Of a DNA stretch of 16,130 bases, positions 1 through 7,128 are shown one piece after another. Source of the DNA: Verrucomicrobiota bacterium (GTDB lineage: Bacteria > Verrucomicrobiota > Verrucomicrobiia > Limisphaerales > UBA11320); contig VHDG01000010.1 of NCBI GenBank assembly GCA_016871475.1, positions 1 to 16,130 of the forward strand, in the 5' to 3' direction. How positions within the stretch are numbered: position 1 is the stretch's first letter; every line of letters starts with the position of its first letter. Position numbers and translations under genes: made by a program. Below the pieces are notes generated by a model. That model saw only the letters and a list, made by a program, of their open reading frames with translations, did no database searches and was not told the DNA's origin.

Positions 1-1199
1 AGGAACGCAGCCCGCGCCATGTAGCCCGTGTCCTCCAGGAGCCCGATGAAGAGGAAAAGAAGACAGATCTGCGGAAGAAAGACCACCACCGCTCCGACTC
101 CCGCAAACACCCCCAGCTGAATCAGCTCGCTCAGGGGACCCGCCGGCATCCTGCCCGCGGTCCAGGCTCCAGCGGCATTGATCCAGGACTCCAGGGCGTC
201 TGCCGGCACTGCCGCCAGGGTGAAAATGCTCTGGAACATCGCGGTCATCAGCGCGATGAAGATGCCCACTCCCCAAAATCGATGGGTCACGATGGCATCC
301 AGCCGATCCGTGAAAGTCTGGGAAGGGACCTCCGACAGGGTGACCACCATCTGCTCGATTGCGGCAATCCGCGCGTAGCGAGCCGCAATCGCGGAGCTGC
401 GCCAATCGACTCCCGAGGACTCGAGCCGCTTTCTTGCCTCGATAACCAGGGGTCTTGCTGTTTGCTGGATGGGAGCGGGAGCTGATTCCAGAGCCCGATC
501 GTCGCTCAGCAGCAGAAGGGCCTCGGAGAGCGACTGGTATTTGGCATCGGGGGTCTGGCTGCGAAGCTGTGATGCGATCGCGGTCGCTTCCTGGCCGAAG
601 ATTTCCGGCAGCTCACAGAAAAACCTGGGGGCGGTGGGCGGGTCCTTGGGCTGGAGGGCCTGGAGGATCGCTGTGCGCAGGGCTTCGATTCCCTGACCCT
701 GACTTGCAGAAAGAGGCACGACAGGCACGCCGAGCGCTTTTGCAAGCGATGCGGAATCGACTTTGCAACCGTTCCCCTCTGCAACGTCGATCATGTTCAA
801 GGCAACGACCGTGGGATAGCCCAGTTCGATGACTTGCGTGGCGAAATAGAGATTCCGTTGAAGGTTGGCGGCATCCACGACCACCACCACCACAGCGGGG
901 GCCTGGACCTCATGCAATCGGTGGAACAACACATCGCGCGCGATCTGTTCATCCAAGGATTGGGGACTCAGGCTGTAGGCTCCTGGCAGATCAAGGACGG
1001 TGATGTTCCGCTGAGTTTCGCGGAGGCGGCCTTCCTTTCGTTCGACCGTCACGCCGGCGTAGTTGCCCACGCGCGCGCGAAGTCCGGTGAGCGCGTTGAA
1101 GACGGTGGTCTTTCCGGCGTTGGGATTGCCGGTCAGCACCACCATCTGTTCAAGATTGCCCTGGGGTTTGAGCGGATCTGGGGAGGTTGACGCAGGCAT
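1..1199 (-). CDS. feoB: Ferrous iron transport protein B, N-terminal 399 residues (runs off left edge)
   Basis: Inner-membrane Fe(II) importer with a cytoplasmic N-terminal GTPase domain. Translating the minus strand from the ATG at 1199 gives an uninterrupted frame to the window edge. The G1 loop GNPNAGKT is at residues 24-31, a Thr-containing switch (VGNYAGVTVE) at about 44-53, G3 DLPG at 70-73 and G4 NMID at 135-138. A helical GDI-like region follows. Near the window edge are the first membrane segment (around HRFWGVGIFIALM) and the family signature LLEDTGYMARAAF. Roughly the C-terminal half of a usual FeoB of 650-800 residues is missing because the window ends, not because of a break. The start lies 9 nt after the stop of feoA and has no clear Shine-Dalgarno, so translational coupling to feoA is likely. 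An ATG at 1209 that overlaps the feoA stop is out of frame. Family assignment is very secure. Confidence 0.97.
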   Translation of the reverse strand, partial: MPASTSPDPLKPQGNLEQMVVLTGNPNAGKTTVFNALTGLRARVGNYAGVTVERKEGRLRETQRNITVLDLPGAYSLSPQSLDEQIARDVLFHRLHEVQAPAVVVVVVDAANLQRNLYFATQVIELGYPTVVALNMIDVAEGNGCKVDSASLAKALGVPVVPLSASQGQGIEALRTAILQALQPKDPPTAPRFFCELPEIFGQEATAIASQLRSQTPDAKYQSLSEALLLLSDDRALESAPAPIQQTARPLVIEARKRLESSGVDWRSSAIAARYARIAAIEQMVVTLSEVPSQTFTDRLDAIVTHRFWGVGIFIALMTAMFQSIFTLAAVPADALESWINAAGAWTAGRMPAGPLSELIQLGVFAGVGAVVVFLPQICLLFLFIGLLEDTGYMARAAF

Positions 1200-1208
1200 G
1201 TCGAGGCA

Positions 1209-1448
1209 TTAACGCGGCCGTACGAGGATCAAGTCAGCTTCATGCTTGCGAATCGAGAGGTGGTAGCCGCGGATCTTGATCTCCACGGGATCTCCCAACG
1301 GGGCGAACCGGACCACCTCCACCTGGGTGCCAACGAGCAGCCCCATTTCGAGGAGGCGTGCCTGGGATTCCACAGGGACCTGCAGTTCAGCCACCACTCC
1401 TGACCGGCCGGGAGGCAGATTGCTGAGGGGCATAGGTGCCTCTGGCAT
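1209..1448 (-). CDS. feoA: FeoA domain protein (ferrous iron transport protein A)
   Basis: Small cytoplasmic SH3-like protein of 79 residues, the usual length for FeoA, which is needed for FeoB-dependent Fe(II) uptake. The family pattern is clear: an N-terminal LSNLPPGRSGVVAEL strand-turn, RLLEMGLLVGTQVEVVR in the middle, and the C-terminal GDPVEIKIRGYHLSIRKHEA segment ending in a hydrophobic strand. It starts 4 nt after the stop of the upstream FeoA-like gene and ends 9 nt before feoB, so the three genes form a compact operon. No strong ribosome binding site is visible before the ATG (the preceding bases are CTGCCTAGGCTT). Expression by coupling to the upstream gene is plausible. Nothing in it looks degenerate. 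Confidence 0.94.
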   Translation of the reverse strand: MPEAPMPLSNLPPGRSGVVAELQVPVESQARLLEMGLLVGTQVEVVRFAPLGDPVEIKIRGYHLSIRKHEADLILVRPR

Positions 1449-1452
1449 AAGC

Positions 1453-1734
1453 CTAGGCAGGAGCGGCGTCAGGCTCGACGAGGATGGACTCAGCCAGGTC
1501 GGTGCTGATCGCGAGGCGTGAGTTGCAGACCATGCAGATGACGCTGCGTTGAGAGCTGACCAGGCGCACCTGGCGGTCCTCGGACAATCCGATTTCCCGC
1601 AGTCGCTGGGCCACGTCCGGAGGGACCGAAAAACGGCGGATGCGCGCGCAGGCTCCTGCCTTGATATGTGTCAGAGGACAAAGGCCCGGCTCCGAGCACC
1701 CCTGCGGGGCGGTTATGGCGGCATCAGTATTCAA
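1453..1734 (-). CDS. Second FeoA-like domain protein, Cys-containing
   Basis: A 93-residue FeoA-family protein heading the feo operon. The fold signature is seen in PPDVAQRLREIGLSEDRQVR (about 38-57) followed by the C-terminal strands RLAISTDLAESILVEP. It differs from the canonical FeoA next door by having five cysteines: C13 and C19 in an N-terminal extension, C29, and a C67-M-V-C70 pair where FeoA usually has the GDPxxIxxRG strand. Tandem FeoA genes before feoB are known in several bacterial groups, and the second copy may be a regulator or partner of FeoB. A metal- or Fe-S-binding or redox role for the cysteines is my inference. The start used is TTG at 1734 and is not well supported: no clear Shine-Dalgarno precedes it, and no in-frame ATG replaces it. 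Family call is good; the N-terminus is uncertain. Confidence 0.85.
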   Translation of the reverse strand: MNTDAAITAPQGCSEPGLCPLTHIKAGACARIRRFSVPPDVAQRLREIGLSEDRQVRLVSSQRSVICMVCNSRLAISTDLAESILVEPDAAPA

Positions 1735-1898
1735 AAGAGAGCATGGGTTAACAGCTTCAGAGACTGCGTTTCAAGCAGTAAAATTCAGCCCCATTTCTTC
1801 CATTGCGTAAGCCCTGCTGTCTTCCGCATACTGCACGGCCACTTGCCTTGGTCGCAGCTGTTTGCGGCGGAGTGCAGGGGACCGGGATTACTCAGCCG
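1735..1898. promoter_or_regulatory. Divergent feo / lepA intergenic region with an inverted repeat at 1763-1779
   Basis: This 164-bp gap between the feo operon (minus) and lepA (plus) must hold promoters for both. At 1763-1779 is a 17-bp imperfect palindrome, ACTGC-GTTTCAA-GCAGT, with perfect 5-bp arms. Read on the minus strand it overlaps a possible -35 element TTGAAA (1774-1769), with a weak -10 candidate around GTTAAC (1752-1747) 16 nt downstream. It could therefore be an operator for a metal-responsive repressor of feo. It does not match a Fur or DtxR consensus closely. An in-frame TTG at 1803 would extend lepA by 32 codons, but that extension does not resemble LepA. The promoter assignment is weak; the palindrome is seen directly. 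Confidence 0.3.
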
Positions 1899-3689
1899 AT
1901 GGACGCCGCGCACATTCGAAATTTCAGCATCATTGCTCACATCGATCATGGAAAGACCACGCTTTCTGATCGCCTGCTGCAGAACACCGGCACCGTCGCC
2001 GAACGGAACATGGAGGATCAGTTGCTCGATTCCATGGATCTTGAAAGAGAGCGTGGCATCACGATCAAGGCGCACCCGGTAACGATGCTTTACAAGGCCA
2101 AGAACGGCGAAACCTACGAGCTGAACCTGATCGACACTCCTGGCCATGTGGACTTCGCCTACGAGGTTTCGCGGAGTCTCAGTGCGTGTGAGGGTGCGTT
2201 GTTGATCGTGGATGCTGCCCAGGGCGTGGAAGCTCAAACCGTGGCCAACGTTCATCTGGCCATGAAGCAGAATCTTGAGATCATCCCCGTGATCAACAAG
2301 ATCGACCTGCCTCATGCCAACGTCGATCAGGCCCGGCAGCAGTTGGAGGAGATTCTCGCCATCCCTGGCGACTCAGCGATTCTGGCCAGCGCGAAACAGG
2401 GCATTGGGATCGAGGACATCCTTGAGGGGATCATCCAGCGTGTGCCTGCACCGAAACCCACAGGGGCACCCTCACTCCAGGCCTTGGTATTTGATTCCTT
2501 CTTCGACACCTACAAGGGTGTGGTGACCCACGTTCGGGTTTTCAATGGCGAGTTGCGCCCTGGCATGCACGTAAAACTTCTGCACTCCGGCCGCAGCGTC
2601 GAAATCAAGGAAGTGGGCAGCTTCAATCCCAAGCCCTATATCAGGGAGAAGCTGGAGATGGGCGAGACCGGTTACATCACTGCAAACATCAAGAGTCCCA
2701 AGGATGTAAAGATGGGGGACACCTTGACTGATTCCAGGAACCCATCGCCTTCATTGCCAGGGTTTCAGGAGATCCAGCCGATGGTCTTCAGCGGGATATA
2801 TCCCATCAACACCGCGGACTACGAACATCTCAAGGCCAACCTCGCCAAGTTGCAGCTCAACGACTCGGCCTTCGCTTATCAGTCCGAGAGCTCCGTCGCG
2901 CTTGGGTTCGGGTTCCGATGTGGCTTTCTTGGGCTGTTGCACATGGAAATTGTCCAGGAACGTCTGCGTCGCGAATACGACATGGATATCATCGCGACGT
3001 ATCCAAGCGTCATCTACCGGGTGATGCTGTCGAGCGGAGAGCTCAAGGAAATCGATAACCCTGCGTTTCTGCCGGAGGCAAATCACATCAACTTCATCGA
3101 GGAGCCGATGGTCAAGGCCTTCATCATCTGTCCGAATGAATACATTGGCGACATGATGGCGTTGGTGAGTGAAAAGCGCGGGCTCTGCGAGCACACCGAG
3201 ACTCTTGATGTGCGGCGGGTGATGCTTAGTTCGCTGGTCCCGCTGAACGAGATCCTGATCGACTTTCATGATCGCATCAAATCGATCACCCGCGGGTACG
3301 GCTCCATGGACTATGAGCATGCCGGGCACCGGCAGTCGGACATGGTGAAGCTGGACATGCTGGTTAATGGCGAAGTTGTTGATGCCTTTTCCTGCATCGT
3401 GCACCGCGATAAGGCTGAAGGGCGGGGCAGAGCTCTGGCTGCAAAATTGCGGGATGTGATCCCCAAACAGCAGTATCAAGTAGCCATTCAAGCAGCGATC
3501 GGCGGAAAGATCATCGCACGTGAGACCATCAGTGCCATGCGCAAGGACGTTACCGCCAAATGTTATGGAGGTGACATCACGCGTAAGCGCAAACTTCTTG
3601 AGAAACAGAAAGAGGGCAAAAAGCGAATGAAGTCCATCGGGAGTGTGAATATTCCGCAGGAAGCCTTCATTGCAGTTCTCAAGACCTGA
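1899..3689 (+). CDS. lepA: Elongation factor 4 (LepA), ribosomal back-translocase GTPase
   Basis: Translational GTPase that binds the 70S ribosome and promotes back-translocation or recovery of stalled ribosomes. From the ATG at 1899 the protein has 596 residues, the normal LepA length. It begins MDAAHIRNFSIIAHIDHGKT, with the G1 P-loop AHIDHGKT at residues 13-20, switch I RERGITIK around 50-57, DTPGH at 79-83 and NKIDLP further on. The LepA-specific C-terminal domain is intact: the segment with MDYEHAGHRQSDMVKLD, then GGKIIARETISAMRKDVTAK and CYGGDITRKRKLLEKQKEGK. The longer frame opening at TTG 1803 adds 32 residues with no LepA similarity and is rejected. A purine-rich stretch (AGGGG, GGGA) lies upstream of the ATG, but its spacing is loose. 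lepB follows after 47 nt on the same strand, a common pairing. Confidence 0.97.
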   Translation: MDAAHIRNFSIIAHIDHGKTTLSDRLLQNTGTVAERNMEDQLLDSMDLERERGITIKAHPVTMLYKAKNGETYELNLIDTPGHVDFAYEVSRSLSACEGALLIVDAAQGVEAQTVANVHLAMKQNLEIIPVINKIDLPHANVDQARQQLEEILAIPGDSAILASAKQGIGIEDILEGIIQRVPAPKPTGAPSLQALVFDSFFDTYKGVVTHVRVFNGELRPGMHVKLLHSGRSVEIKEVGSFNPKPYIREKLEMGETGYITANIKSPKDVKMGDTLTDSRNPSPSLPGFQEIQPMVFSGIYPINTADYEHLKANLAKLQLNDSAFAYQSESSVALGFGFRCGFLGLLHMEIVQERLRREYDMDIIATYPSVIYRVMLSSGELKEIDNPAFLPEANHINFIEEPMVKAFIICPNEYIGDMMALVSEKRGLCEHTETLDVRRVMLSSLVPLNEILIDFHDRIKSITRGYGSMDYEHAGHRQSDMVKLDMLVNGEVVDAFSCIVHRDKAEGRGRALAAKLRDVIPKQQYQVAIQAAIGGKIIARETISAMRKDVTAKCYGGDITRKRKLLEKQKEGKKRMKSIGSVNIPQEAFIAVLKT

Positions 3690-3736
3690 TACACCGCCAG
3701 CCGGAGACTCACCGCTCGCACACGGGACGCTAAAGT

Positions 3737-4903
3737 ATGAATGGAACAATCAACTGGTGGCTTTCGAAGAAGGTGCGGCAGGCGCGCCAGATGTGCAGCC
3801 ATGCCCGCAAGCTCATCAACGAGCAGCGGGATCTCCTGTCTCCCGCCGCGAAAGACGCCATGGATGCATCTGTCGCCAAGCTCGACAAGCTGACTTGCGG
3901 CAAACTCGATCCGAAGGGCGTGGAGCAGGGGATGAATGACCTCGAGTCAACAGCGACCAGGTGGCTCAGACCGTATCCCTTCGCGTCCTATCGGGAGAAC
4001 GTCGAGGTTTTTCTGGTGGCGATCTGTGTCGCCATGGGCATCCGTACGTTCTTTATTCAGCCGTTCAAGATTCCAACAGGCTCGATGCAGCCTACGTTGT
4101 TCGGAGTCACCTCAGTCGAGAATCATGCGAATGATCCGAACTTCAAGGTGCCTATTGCACCCTTGCGATGGTTCGAATTCATGACTGCCGGGGCGTCGTA
4201 TTTTGCAGAGGTTGCGAGAAACGATGGCGCTTTCTCGCTCATTGATGAACGGCCCAGTCGTTTGCTCCTGTTCAACTTTCGTCAGCGTTATCGCGTCGGC
4301 CCGGATGTCTATTCCCTCTGGTTCCCGCCCGATGAGTTCTTTCGTCGTCATGCCGGGATCCCGGAAGGAATGCAGTTCAAGAAAGGGCAGGATATCTTCA
4401 AGTTGCGGGCCGTGAGCGGGGATCACCTTTTCGTGGATCGAATGACCTACAATTTCCGCCCTCCCAAACGGGGTGAGATCGTGGTGTTCCAAACAGTTGG
4501 GATCCGATACCCGGGGATGACTGAGGATCAGTACTACATCAAGCGCTTGGTAGGCTTACCGGGAGAGACCCTCCAGATCGGGGCCGATCGACACCTGGTT
4601 GTGGACGGCAAACGTTTGGATCAATCCACACCGCACTTTGAACGGATCTACGACGAATCGAAGTGGAAGCAAGATGGGAATCAGGAAGGTTATGTGGGAC
4701 ACGTTTATGGCATGGAGATGTTTCGAACCCCCAATTCAACTTTTAAGGTTCCAGAGCGTCAGTATGCGGTCATGGGGGACAACACTCTAAACAGTCAGGA
4801 TTCTCGTTATTGGGGAGGATTCCAGATGGAGAATGTCATCGGCCAGTCCTTCATGGTCTATTGGCCATTCAACACCCGTTGGGGTTGGTGGGGACACCGT
4901 TGA
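3737..4903 (+). CDS. lepB: Signal peptidase I, long form with insertion
   Basis: Membrane-bound serine protease that removes Sec/Tat signal peptides on the outer face of the cytoplasmic membrane. It has 388 residues. Residues 1-85 are a charged, mostly helical cytoplasmic stretch; one membrane segment follows (about 88-106, ENVEVFLVAICVAMGIRTFF). The catalytic serine is S116 in KIPTGSMQPTL and the general-base lysine is K269 in YYIKRLVGLPGE. Box E is split as GDNT (347-350) and SQDSRYWG (353-360), followed by the C-terminal motif VIGQSFMVYWPF. Ser and Lys are about 150 residues apart, against roughly 40-55 in Bacillus SipS or E. coli LepB, so a large beta-rich insertion sits between them. All catalytic motifs are intact. 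The ATG at 3737 has only a weak upstream ribosome binding site. It is probably cotranscribed with lepA. Confidence 0.95.
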   Translation: MNGTINWWLSKKVRQARQMCSHARKLINEQRDLLSPAAKDAMDASVAKLDKLTCGKLDPKGVEQGMNDLESTATRWLRPYPFASYRENVEVFLVAICVAMGIRTFFIQPFKIPTGSMQPTLFGVTSVENHANDPNFKVPIAPLRWFEFMTAGASYFAEVARNDGAFSLIDERPSRLLLFNFRQRYRVGPDVYSLWFPPDEFFRRHAGIPEGMQFKKGQDIFKLRAVSGDHLFVDRMTYNFRPPKRGEIVVFQTVGIRYPGMTEDQYYIKRLVGLPGETLQIGADRHLVVDGKRLDQSTPHFERIYDESKWKQDGNQEGYVGHVYGMEMFRTPNSTFKVPERQYAVMGDNTLNSQDSRYWGGFQMENVIGQSFMVYWPFNTRWGWWGHR

Positions 4904-4952
4904 AACCAGGAAACCGTCAGGACCGACTCTGGAAACGCGGGCTGGGCGCAAA

Positions 4953-4980
4953 CACTTGAACCCTTGGGAGGGTAGAAGTG
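4953..4980. terminator. Possible hairpin terminator between convergent lepB and synthase-like gene
   Basis: In the 130-bp spacer between two convergent gene ends, CACTT-GA-ACCCT-TGGG-AGGGT-AG-AAGTG folds into two 5-bp stems separated by a 2x2 internal loop, closed by a 4-nt loop. The position suits a bidirectional terminator. There is no U-run on the plus side and only TTT on the minus side, so it is not a textbook intrinsic terminator. I see nothing else in 4904-5033. Confidence 0.35.
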
Positions 4981-5033
4981 GTTGCTTCAGATGGAGGGCC
5001 GGCAGCTTGATCCTGGTATCCCTTCGCACTCCG

Positions 5034-7112
5034 CTAGAATCGAATGGTTGGCCATATGGCCGCACGATCGTCCGTCCAGAGAGGAATCCGCTCTTCCTGC
5101 AATCTCAATTCACTCGCAACTGCTGCAATCGGGGGCGCCTGCAGCGTCTTCGGGTCGTCCGCGATCAGAACCCACCGGGAGCTGAGCAACCACCAGCGAT
5201 CCGCGGGCTCCGCGTGCGCCACCAATGATGCAAACGTTCCCATCGATTTCGAAGCGTTGCCCAACACCGGCTCCAATTCCAGGTGTCGATTGGTTATGTG
5301 CACGGCCAGGATGCCCCCGGGCTTCAGGTGCTTCCGGTAGATCTCGAATGCTTCCCGGGTCAGCAGATGCACCGGAATGGCATCGCTGCTAAAAGCATCC
5401 AGAGCCAGGATGTCGAATCCTTGGGCTTCCTCTCGCTCAAGTGAGAGACGACCGTCTCCGATGACAATCTCGATTCGACCCAGGGCATTCGAAAGGTAGG
5501 TGAAATGGGAGTAAGCCATGCGAACCACATCCGGATTGATTTCATAGACGCGGACCACGTCGCCGGTTCGGGTGTATGCAGCAAGTGTTCCCACTCCCAG
5601 CCCTATCACTCCGATGCGACGGATCGGTTGGGACTGAACGCGTAGCGCCAGTCCGATGCCACTTGAACGTCCGTAGTAAGTCGTTGGCTGCTTCTCCAAC
5701 CCGGGATGGACCATCTGCAGACCATGAGTGGTCGTGCCGTGAGACAAGGTGCGTTTGGGAGAAGTGGCCTGGTGTGGCTCCTCCTTCAATACGGTGAGCA
5801 CTCCATAAAAATTCCGCGTCTTCTCCACCACAATCGAGCGGGCGTAGGTGGCCTGCAACAGCAGCTGCCAGCCCAGGATGAGCAAGCCCAGCCCGCACAC
5901 GACGGCCGCAGGCCACCTCAGGCGTCCCAGCCTTTCACCCAGCGGCCGGTACCACCACGTGATCAATAGCAGCAGGACGATGGCGAAAAGGGTCCCGTGC
6001 AGTTCAAAAAAATCGTTGAAGAGAGCAGGGGCAGCCAGCCCCACGAACAGACCACCTGCTGCACCCCCTGTGGAAATCAGCAGATAGAAACGCGTCAGAT
6101 CGCGAGCAGGCGGACGCAGCAGATAAAGCTCCCCGTGACAGGTCATGCAACCGGCCGCGAGCACTGAGCCGTAGATCAGCAGTTGCATCGACATCGAAAG
6201 CCCGTCGCCACTGTGCAAAGCCCAGCAGGCAGCCCCAACGGTCACGGCAAGGAAAGCCGCGAAAGGGGCGCGTCGATACCATCGCCGGGTGTCAAAACAC
6301 AGAATGAAGCTCAGTAAATAAACCGCCAGAGGTCCAATCCAGAGCATTGGAAAGACAGCCACATCCTGGGACACCTTGTTGGTCACCGCGAGAAGCAGGC
6401 TTGATGCGCACGCTGGAAGAACCATCCAAAGCACAAGGTTCAGCGTCGGTGTCTCCACATCCAAGTCTGTTGCCGGAGAGGCTTCAACAGGGCTTTCTGC
6501 CGACTGTCCTGTGTGGTAATTCAGCTGACGGCTGCACGCCACGCAGGCGAGCCCGTATGCCACCAACCCGATTCCCCATATCTGCGCCTGGGTGGTTCGT
6601 GAGAACTCCACTTCGAAAAAGAAGGGATAGGAAAGCAGCGCAAGCAGTGAACCCAGGTTCGACAGCGCGTACAGGCGGTAAGGAGACGCTCCCGGCTTAG
6701 CCAGGCTGAACCAATGCTGAAGTAGCGGACCTGTGGCTGACAAAACGAAGTAAGGCGCCCCAACCGTCGCCGTCAGAACGAGCAGGATCTGAAGTCGCGG
6801 ATCGGTGTTCAAGGACGGCTTCCAGGATTCTGACGGGATGATCGGCAGGAAGACGATGGCGACTGCGATGAGCGCGAGGTGAATGAAGGTCTGTGCGCGC
6901 AAGGGGAGCCATCGGGTGAGGGCGTGGGCGTAGGCGTAGCCCGCGAGCAGGAGCAGCTGGAAGAAAACCATGCACGATGTCCACACGCCAGGCCCTCCAC
7001 CAAACCACGGCAGGATGAACTTGCCGATCATCGGCTGCACTTGAAACAACAGGAATGCGCCGCAGAAGATCCCGATCGCAAAAGGAAATGTCCGGCTCTG
7101 GATCAAATTCAT
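5034..7112 (-). CDS. Polytopic membrane protein fused to spermidine-synthase-like domain
   Basis: A 692-residue protein of the fused MFS-like/spermidine synthase type. The first 430 or so residues hold about ten hydrophobic helices, beginning FAIGIFCGAFLLFQVQPMIG. The C-terminal part is a Rossmann methyltransferase-fold domain: GLGVGTLAAY from residue 504, the acidic YEINPDV loop, GDGRLSLE, and LDAFSSDAIPVHLL around D572, the position that corresponds to the DxTDPxGPA active site of SpeE. KPGGILAVHITNRHLEL follows. The aminopropyltransferase fold is recognisable, but substrate residues differ from bona fide SpeE and the reaction is unknown for this family. A GGAG ribosome binding site lies 7 nt before the ATG at 7112. 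It is the last gene of a minus-strand run and begins 16 nt after the stop of the large secreted protein, so cotranscription is likely. The cell role is unknown; a transport or membrane-coupled role is inference. Confidence 0.85.
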   Translation of the reverse strand: MNLIQSRTFPFAIGIFCGAFLLFQVQPMIGKFILPWFGGGPGVWTSCMVFFQLLLLAGYAYAHALTRWLPLRAQTFIHLALIAVAIVFLPIIPSESWKPSLNTDPRLQILLVLTATVGAPYFVLSATGPLLQHWFSLAKPGASPYRLYALSNLGSLLALLSYPFFFEVEFSRTTQAQIWGIGLVAYGLACVACSRQLNYHTGQSAESPVEASPATDLDVETPTLNLVLWMVLPACASSLLLAVTNKVSQDVAVFPMLWIGPLAVYLLSFILCFDTRRWYRRAPFAAFLAVTVGAACWALHSGDGLSMSMQLLIYGSVLAAGCMTCHGELYLLRPPARDLTRFYLLISTGGAAGGLFVGLAAPALFNDFFELHGTLFAIVLLLLITWWYRPLGERLGRLRWPAAVVCGLGLLILGWQLLLQATYARSIVVEKTRNFYGVLTVLKEEPHQATSPKRTLSHGTTTHGLQMVHPGLEKQPTTYYGRSSGIGLALRVQSQPIRRIGVIGLGVGTLAAYTRTGDVVRVYEINPDVVRMAYSHFTYLSNALGRIEIVIGDGRLSLEREEAQGFDILALDAFSSDAIPVHLLTREAFEIYRKHLKPGGILAVHITNRHLELEPVLGNASKSMGTFASLVAHAEPADRWWLLSSRWVLIADDPKTLQAPPIAAVASELRLQEERIPLWTDDRAAIWPTIRF

Positions 7113-7128
7113 GGTCTGCTCCGCTGCA

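Noticed and set aside
834..1190. Plus-strand frame with a His-rich stretch (DHHHHSGG) that might suggest metal binding
   Set aside because: It is the complement of the poly-Val strand (VVVVVVDAAN) of the FeoB G domain, which is the real gene.
1803..1898. TTG start that would extend lepA by 32 codons
   Set aside because: The added residues are Cys/Pro-rich and unlike any LepA N-terminus, and the ATG at 1899 gives the standard length and start of the family.
2751..3749. A 332-codon open frame antisense to lepA
   Set aside because: It lies wholly opposite a strongly conserved gene and has no recognisable domain; it is a reading-frame shadow of GC-rich coding sequence.
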